NCBI RefSeq assembly: GCF_004348335.1
Contig: NZ_SMJW01000060.1
Coordinates: 1 to 35,631, forward strand
DNA: 35,631 bases
Reading direction: 5' to 3'
Origin: Actinomadura bangladeshensis
GTDB lineage: Bacteria; Actinomycetota; Actinomycetes; Streptosporangiales; Streptosporangiaceae
Shown here piece by piece: positions 30,934 through 35,631 of this stretch. Under the pieces are notes generated by a model. The model did not search any database. It had not been told where the DNA came from and saw nothing but the letters and a program-made list of their open reading frames with translations. Within the stretch, counting starts at the first letter, position 1; the number at the start of each line of letters is the position of its first letter. A program made the translations under genes and the position numbers.

Positions 30934-32379
30934 GTGGAACAGACCCCTCGAACCGCGCTCGGCGGGCCCGGCCTCGACGGGTACGCGCTCGACGGGCGGG
31001 AGCGGGCCCGGCTCGGCGGGCGGGCCGCCGAGGCCGCCCGGCGGCTGGCCGGGCAGGGCGTCGTGGCGGTCGCGCTGACCTGGGTCGACGTCAGCGGCAT
31101 CACCCGCACCAAGACCGTCCCGGTGGAGCGGCTGGAGCACGCCGCCGCGTGGGGCGTCGGGATGTCCCCGGTGTTCGACGTGTTCCTGCTGGACGACTCC
31201 ATCGTGTCGGGGCGGTACATCGGCGGCCCCACCGGTGATCTGCGGCTCCATCCCGTCCTGGAGCGGCTCGTGCCGATGGCGGCGCTGCCCGGCTGGGCGC
31301 ACGCGCCCGCGCTCCGCTACGCGCAGGACGGCACCCCGCACCCGCTGGACGCGCGGGCCCTGCTGCGCCGGGAGACCGACCGGCTCTCGGCGCTCGGCTG
31401 GTCGGTGCGGGGCGCGTTCGAGATCGAATGGGCGGTGTCGAAGGACGGCGGGGACGGCTTCACCCCCGCCGGAAAGGGCCCCGCCTACGGGATGACCCGG
31501 GTCACCGAGCTGGCCGGCTACCTCCGGGACGTCCTCGGGGCGCTGAAGGAGACCGGTGTCACGGTCGTCCAGATGCACCCCGAGTACGCGGCCGGGCAGT
31601 ACGAGGTGTCGGTGGCGGCCGAGGATCCGCTCGGCGCCGCCGACACCGCGGTCGTGGTCCGGGAGACGATCCGGGCGGTGACGATCGGGCACGGCATGGC
31701 CGCGTCCTTCTCCCCCAAGGTCGAGGCCGGCGCGGTCGGCAACGGCGCACACGTCCACCTCAGCCTGTGGCGGGAGAGCGCGGCGGACGGCCCGGCCAAC
31801 GCGATGGCGGGCGGCTCCGGCCCGTACGGGATGACGGCGGCCGGGGAGGCGTTCGCCGCCGGGATCCTGCGGCACCTGCCCGCGCTGCTGGCGGTCGGCG
31901 CGCCGGCGGTGGCGAGCTACCTGCGGCTGGTCCCCTCGCACTGGGCGGGCTCGTACGCGTGCTGGGGGCTGGAGAACCGGGAGGCGGCGCTCCGGTTCGT
32001 CACCGGCGCCGAGGGCGAGCGGGCGACGGCGGCGAACCTGGAGGTCAAGTGCCTGGACGGCGCCGCCAACCCGTACCTGCTGCTGGCGGCGCTCCTCGCC
32101 GCCGGGCGGGACGGGCTGGGCGCCGACCTGCGGCTGCCCGAGCCCGTGAACGTCGACCCGGTCGGCCTGTCCGACGCCGAGCGCGCGGCCAGGGGCGTCG
32201 AGCCGCTCCCGTCGTCACTGGCGGAGTCGGTCGCGGCGTTCGAGGCGGACGCCGTCCTGCGGGACGCGCTCGGCGAGGCGGTGGCCGACACCGTCGTCAC
32301 CGTGCGCCGCGGGGAGATCGACCTGCTGGGCGGGGCCGCGCCGGAGCGGATCGCGGCGGCCACCCGCTGGCGCCACTGA
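30934..32379 (+). CDS. Glutamine synthetase-like gamma-glutamyl ligase
   Basis: A 481-residue type I GS-fold enzyme. The beta-grasp region has VDVSGITRTKTVP. The catalytic part shows GAFEIEW, MHPEYAAGQYEVS, GNGAHVHLSLWR, PSHWAGSYACWGLENREAALR and NLEVKCLDGAANPYLLLAALLAAG. The NLYDL-type adenylylation loop of true GlnA is missing, so it is unlikely to be the housekeeping glutamine synthetase. Gamma-glutamylation of an amine, as in GlnA3/GlnA4-type polyamine or ethanolamine enzymes, is the best guess. The GTG at 30934 follows GGGAG. It is cotranscribed with the CGNR gene (20-base gap) and divergent from a FluG-like amidohydrolase. Confidence 0.88.
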   Translation: MEQTPRTALGGPGLDGYALDGRERARLGGRAAEAARRLAGQGVVAVALTWVDVSGITRTKTVPVERLEHAAAWGVGMSPVFDVFLLDDSIVSGRYIGGPTGDLRLHPVLERLVPMAALPGWAHAPALRYAQDGTPHPLDARALLRRETDRLSALGWSVRGAFEIEWAVSKDGGDGFTPAGKGPAYGMTRVTELAGYLRDVLGALKETGVTVVQMHPEYAAGQYEVSVAAEDPLGAADTAVVVRETIRAVTIGHGMAASFSPKVEAGAVGNGAHVHLSLWRESAADGPANAMAGGSGPYGMTAAGEAFAAGILRHLPALLAVGAPAVASYLRLVPSHWAGSYACWGLENREAALRFVTGAEGERATAANLEVKCLDGAANPYLLLAALLAAGRDGLGADLRLPEPVNVDPVGLSDAERAARGVEPLPSSLAESVAAFEADAVLRDALGEAVADTVVTVRRGEIDLLGGAAPERIAAATRWRH

Positions 32380-32398
32380 CGGACCGGAGGCACGGGCG

Positions 32399-32932
32399 AT
32401 GCGGGTCACTGGCTACCGGAGCCACGGGGTGTCGGCGGCGGTGGCGCTGGTCAACGCCGTGACCGGCGCCGGCGGGGACGACTCGCCCGGCGCGCTGCGC
32501 CGCATCCTGCGCGAGAACGACTTCTTCTGGCGCGAGTTCGAGGACGCCGACGCCGGCGAGTTCCGCCGCTGGGGCCGCGTTCTGCGGCCGTTCTTCGAGG
32601 CCGGCCGGCTGGAGGACGCGACGGCGCTGCTGAACCGGCTGATGCTGGAGATCCCCATGCATCCGCACCTGTCCGACCACGAGCCGCACGGCCTGCACAT
32701 GCACTACGCGCCGCCGTCGTCGCGATTGCCGGACCGGTTCCGCGCGACCACGCTGATGAACCTCGCCGAGCTGGTCGTCGAGCACGGGCTCGGCCGGACC
32801 GGCGTCTGCGCCGCCGAGGGCTGCGACCGCGTGTACGCCGACACATCCCGGGCGGGGCGGCGCCGGTTCTGCTCGGAGGCGTGCGCGAACCGGACGAACG
32901 TGGCGGCGTTCCGCGCCCGGCACCGGACGTGA
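32399..32932 (+). CDS. CGNR zinc-finger protein (putative regulator)
   Basis: A 177-residue protein with an N-terminal ABATE-like helical domain and a C-terminal CGNR-type zinc finger. The ligands are Cys137, Cys142, Cys158 and Cys162, in GVCAAEGCDRVYADTS and RRFCSEACANRTNVAAF. The name-giving CGNR reads CANR here. Proteins of this family are thought to be DNA-binding regulators with a small-molecule-binding N-domain. It is next to the glutamine synthetase-like gene with a GGAGG ribosome binding site, so it may regulate that gene and the divergent amidohydrolase. This is inferred from position. Confidence 0.88.
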   Translation: MRVTGYRSHGVSAAVALVNAVTGAGGDDSPGALRRILRENDFFWREFEDADAGEFRRWGRVLRPFFEAGRLEDATALLNRLMLEIPMHPHLSDHEPHGLHMHYAPPSSRLPDRFRATTLMNLAELVVEHGLGRTGVCAAEGCDRVYADTSRAGRRRFCSEACANRTNVAAFRARHRT

Positions 32933-32991
32933 CCTGCCCCGCATTCACGGCTTTGCCGCAATATTGCCGGTGCGGGGGAAAGACTCCCGGC

Positions 32992-34347
32992 ATGCCACGC
33001 CCGTTCTTGCGCCCGGGGCCCGACCGGGGCGGCCGCGCCGGACGCTCGCCGCTGCAGGTGGCGACGGAGGTGCAGTCCACGGTCTACCGCATCGCCCGGC
33101 TGACCCTCACCGCCGTGCTGGCGTTCGTGCTGGCGGACGCGGTGCTGCCGCCGGACACGCCGGAGCCGCTGCTGTCGCCGCTGACCGCGCTGCTGGTCGT
33201 GCAGTTCTCCGTCGTCGGGACGATCAAGGCGAGCATCCTGCGGGTGCTCGCGGTCACCTCGGGGGTGCTGGTCGCGGTGATGGCCGCGTCCACCATCGGG
33301 TTCTCCTGGTGGGCGCTCGGCATCACGATCTGCGCCGCGCTCGTCATCGGGCACGTCCTGCGGCTCGGCGAGCACGTGCTGGAGGTGCCGATCTCCGCGA
33401 TGCTGATCTTCGCGCTGGGCACGGCCAGCGGGGCGGGCGCGGCCGAGCGGGTGCTGGAGACGCTGATCGGCGCGGGCACCGGGCTGGCGGCGACGCTGCT
33501 GGTCCCGTCGGTGCGGGTGCGGCCGGCGGAGGACGCCGTCCAGGACGTCGCCGAGAAGCTGCGGGGGCTGATCGAGGGCATCGCGGACGGCCTGCGCGGC
33601 GACCGCACCGACGGGGAGGCGGCCCGCTGGCAGGAGGAGGCGGAGCGGCTCGCCCGCGAGCTGAGCCGCACCGACCAGGACCTCGGCGCCGCCGAGGAGA
33701 GCGTCAAGCTGAACCCGCGGGCGCGGCGGCTCGTCGACGCCGGCGTCGCGCTCCGCAACGCCATGGAGACGATGGAGCACTCCATGCTGTCGCTGCGCGG
33801 CCTGACCCGGTCCCTCGCCGACGACGAGGGGTTCGGCGACCGGGGCCGGCTGCTCACCGACCCGGCGCTGCGCGCCCGGCTCGCCGACGCGCTCTCGGGG
33901 ATCGCCGCGAGCATCGCCGCCTACGGCCGGCTGGCCCGGTCCGACCTGGCCCGCGACGCCCGCCCCTTCCTCGCCGAGAACGACCTGGAGGTGCGGGTGG
34001 ACGTGGCCCGCGAGCGCCGCGCCCGGCTGCGCCGCGACCTGCACGGGCGGGCCGCGGCCGGCGACCTGTGGCCGCTGTACGGCGAGGTGTCCATGGACAT
34101 CGACCGGCTCATCGAGAACCTGCGGGTCGAGCACCGGACCCGCGCCCGCGAGCACTGGCGGCGGCACCGCGGCGCGACCCGGCACCTGCCCGCGCGGCCG
34201 GTCCAGGCCGTCCAGCAGGCCGGGCAGCAGCTCCGCCGGGCCGCCGGGTCCGCCGCCCAGGCGGCCGAGCGCACCACCCGCGGCCCGCGCGGCCCGCACG
34301 GCCCGCACGGCCCCGACGATCCCCGCGCCCCCGACGATCGCCGGTGA
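32992..34347 (+). CDS. FUSC-family membrane protein, second copy
   Basis: A 451-residue protein. About five or six hydrophobic segments lie in residues 27-175 (ARLTLTAVLAFVLADAV, PLTALLVVQFSVVG, VLVAVMAASTIGFSWWALGITICAALVIG, PISAMLIFALGTASG, LIGAGTGLAATLLV). A long soluble helical region follows (coiled-coil-like around EEAERLARELSRTDQDLG), then a low-complexity Gly/Pro/Arg/His tail. It is a half-size FUSC/ArAE protein, a possible small-molecule exporter. The start is ATG 32992, with GGGGGAA about 11 bases upstream; an upstream in-frame start would overlap the CGNR gene and looks artefactual. Substrate unknown. Confidence 0.83.
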   Translation: MPRPFLRPGPDRGGRAGRSPLQVATEVQSTVYRIARLTLTAVLAFVLADAVLPPDTPEPLLSPLTALLVVQFSVVGTIKASILRVLAVTSGVLVAVMAASTIGFSWWALGITICAALVIGHVLRLGEHVLEVPISAMLIFALGTASGAGAAERVLETLIGAGTGLAATLLVPSVRVRPAEDAVQDVAEKLRGLIEGIADGLRGDRTDGEAARWQEEAERLARELSRTDQDLGAAEESVKLNPRARRLVDAGVALRNAMETMEHSMLSLRGLTRSLADDEGFGDRGRLLTDPALRARLADALSGIAASIAAYGRLARSDLARDARPFLAENDLEVRVDVARERRARLRRDLHGRAAAGDLWPLYGEVSMDIDRLIENLRVEHRTRAREHWRRHRGATRHLPARPVQAVQQAGQQLRRAAGSAAQAAERTTRGPRGPHGPHGPDDPRAPDDRR

Positions 34348-34366
34348 CAGGGCAGCCTGGAGCGCG

Positions 34367-34495
34367 ATGCCGCGCGACATGCCCGCGATGCCGCCGAACG
34401 GGCGCTTCACCGGCGACGCCGAGGAGGTCGACGAGGTCTACGCCCTCGCCGAGGACCTCCTCCTCACCGCCATCGAACGGTACGGGCGGGAGTGA
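34367..34495 (+). CDS. Small 42-residue ORF
   Basis: A short ORF between the FUSC gene and the LacI gene, unrecognised. It begins at ATG 34367 with GGAG five bases upstream, 19 bases after the FUSC stop. Nearly every codon ends in G or C, as in its neighbours. The C-terminal part (DAEEVDEVYALAEDLLLTAIE) would form an acidic amphipathic helix. Two further in-frame ATGs (codons 5 and 8) are possible starts. It may be a real small protein or chance. Confidence 0.45.
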   Translation: MPRDMPAMPPNGRFTGDAEEVDEVYALAEDLLLTAIERYGRE

Positions 34496-34521
34496 TCTGC
34501 GTCTCCGCGCGGATACCAACT

Positions 34522-34550
34522 TTCGGAGTCACCGCCGAGATCCTTATGCT
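34522..34550 (+). promoter_or_regulatory. Putative promoter of LacI-family gene
   Basis: TTCGGA (34522-34527) and TATGCT (34545-34550) are 17 bases apart. The -10 ends six bases before ATG 34557, so transcription would start at or just next to the start codon (leaderless). No ribosome binding site is seen. Confidence 0.5.
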
Positions 34551-34556
34551 TCGAGC

Positions 34557-35579
34557 ATGCAGCAGGAGGACGAAACAGCCCGGGTGACCCTGGCTCAAGT
34601 GGCAGATCAGGCCGGCGTCTCCATTTCGACGGTTTCGAAAGTCCTCAACGGACGCGAGGACGTCGCCCGCAAGACGCGGCTCCGGGTGGAGCGCCTGCTG
34701 GAGCACCACGGCTACCGGCGCGGGTCCCGGTCGGGCCCCGACGCGCCGCTCATCGAGATCGTCCTCCACGAGATCGAGAGCCTCTGGACCATGGAGCTGA
34801 TCCGGGGCGTGGAGAGCGTCGCCAAGGCCAACGGCGCGAGCCTGGTGCTGACCGAGAGCGGCACCCGGCACTCCCCCGGCCCGGAGTGGATCAGCGGGGT
34901 GCTCCGGCGCCGCCCGCTCGGCGTCGTGCTGACGTTCTCCAGCCTGCCCCCGGAGTACAAGAAGCGGCTGCGGTCCCGGTCGATCCCGTTCGTCATCATC
35001 GACCCGGCCGGCGACCCGGAGCCGGACGTCCCCTCGGTCGGCTCGGCCAACTGGTCCGGCGGGCTCGCCGCGACCCGGCACCTGATCGACCAGGGGCACC
35101 GCCGCATCGCGATCATCACCGGGCCGGCGGACATGCTGTGCTCCGTCGCGCGCCTGGACGGGTTCCGCTCCGCGATGAGCATGGCCGGGCTGGACGTCGA
35201 GCCGTCGTATGTGTCCTACGGCGACTTCCATGTGGAGGGCGGCTTCGAGCGGGCGATGGAGCTGCTCGGGCGCCCCGACCGGCCGACCGCGGTCTTCGCC
35301 GGGAGCGACCTGCAGGCGCTCGGGGTGCTGGAGGCGGCGCGGGTCCACGGGCTGCGGGTTCCCGAGGACCTGTCGGTCGTCGGGTACGACGACGTGGCGG
35401 TGGCGCCGTGGGCCAGTCCCGCGCTCACGACCGTCCACCAGCCGCTGCGGCAGATGGCGGAGTCCGCCGCCCAGATCATCCTCGGCATCCGCAACGGGGA
35501 GCCGGTCGCGACGCGGCTGGAGCTGTCCACGAGCCTGGTCGTCCGCAAGAGCACCGCCCCGCCGCCCGACCAGGGCTGA
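34557..35579 (+). CDS. LacI-family transcriptional regulator
   Basis: A 340-residue regulator. The N-terminal HTH (residues about 10-53) has VTLAQVADQAGVSISTVSKVLNG and ends at LLEHHGY. A periplasmic-binding-protein-like effector domain follows, with LIEIVLHEIESLWTMELIRG, FVIIDPAGD, TRHLIDQGHRRIAIITG and PEDLSVVGYDDVAVAPWASPALTTV. It resembles actinobacterial regulators of oligosaccharide uptake; the sugar is unknown. No transporter or glycosidase gene is visible in the window, so its targets may lie to the right or be distant. A 17-base hairpin follows the stop. Confidence 0.93.
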   Translation: MQQEDETARVTLAQVADQAGVSISTVSKVLNGREDVARKTRLRVERLLEHHGYRRGSRSGPDAPLIEIVLHEIESLWTMELIRGVESVAKANGASLVLTESGTRHSPGPEWISGVLRRRPLGVVLTFSSLPPEYKKRLRSRSIPFVIIDPAGDPEPDVPSVGSANWSGGLAATRHLIDQGHRRIAIITGPADMLCSVARLDGFRSAMSMAGLDVEPSYVSYGDFHVEGGFERAMELLGRPDRPTAVFAGSDLQALGVLEAARVHGLRVPEDLSVVGYDDVAVAPWASPALTTVHQPLRQMAESAAQIILGIRNGEPVATRLELSTSLVVRKSTAPPPDQG

Positions 35580-35587
35580 GACGAGGG

Positions 35588-35628
35588 AGCGCCTCCCCGC
35601 GGCCGGGGCCGGGCCGCGGGGAGGCGCT
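35588..35628 (+). terminator. Strong hairpin after LacI gene
   Basis: Arms 35588-35604 and 35612-35628 are perfectly complementary over 17 bases (AGCGCCTCCCCGCGGCC) with a seven-base loop. It starts eight bases after the LacI stop. No U-tract is visible before the window ends, but the stem is very stable and could end transcription from both sides. Confidence 0.75.
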
Positions 35629-35631
35629 GCG

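Noticed and set aside
32881..32991. Earlier in-frame start of the second FUSC gene
   Set aside because: It overlaps the CGNR gene by about 50 bases and the added residues are not membrane-like. ATG 32992 has an upstream purine-rich site.

Overview
The window is very GC-rich (estimated above 70 percent) and almost fully coding. Codon third positions are nearly all G or C. It has a Zur-box zinc operon, CGNR and SWIM zinc-finger proteins, an MreB-like protein, and many genes whose -10 box lies 6-9 bases before the start codon. Together these point to a chromosomal segment of a filamentous or sporulating actinobacterium, possibly Streptosporangiales (Actinomadura-like). The taxonomic call is inference. 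No rRNA, tRNA, CRISPR, insertion sequence or phage gene was seen. No gene-free stretch exceeds 300 bases; the longest, about 184 bases (4447-4630), holds a likely terminator and the leader of the MreB-like gene.

Layout. 1-1847 (-): PP2C phosphatase followed by an orphan N-6 adenine DNA methylase cut by the left edge. 1947-4446 (+): Zur box and znuA-znuC-znuB zinc importer. 4631-5689 (+): MreB-like actin. 5737-6675 (+): metallo-beta-lactamase-fold hydrolase, convergent with a FUSC membrane protein (6659-7813, -) and a small 79-aa gene translationally coupled to it. 8107-14706 (-): four tightly overlapping genes in transcription order MoxR-type AAA+ ATPase, DUF5682-like protein, VWA protein, SWIM zinc-finger protein. 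This is the same order as the poorly characterised yehL-yehM-yehP-yehQ genes of Escherichia coli. Divergent from it across only 48 bases are a 1156-aa soluble Ser/Thr kinase with two WD40 propellers (14755-18225, +) and a zinc-ribbon/TPR protein (18237-19136, +).

19161-21408: methionine aminopeptidase (-), divergent from an XRE regulator and a cystathionine gamma-synthase/lyase-family enzyme (+). 21443-22699 (+): TPR-like protein whose stop codon interlocks with that of the first of two tandem DUF4132 (MolR/YehI-family) genes (22696-28246, -). These lie downstream of a CoA-disulfide-reductase-like flavoenzyme and an amidohydrolase (28283-30819, -). 30934-32932 (+): glutamine synthetase-like ligase and CGNR zinc-finger regulator, divergent from the amidohydrolase. 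32992-34347 (+): second FUSC protein and a small ORF. 34557-35579 (+): LacI-family regulator, followed by a strong hairpin.

The most interesting part is the 8-28 kb region. All five components related to the E. coli yehI/L/M/P/Q locus (DUF4132, MoxR, DUF5682, VWA, SWIM) are on one strand in the same order, interrupted by a kinase-WD40 module and TPR proteins. The sequence suggests an ATP-driven MoxR-VWA machine under a phosphorylation/scaffold input, with the MoxR operon and the kinase controlled from one short divergent promoter region. The function is unknown.
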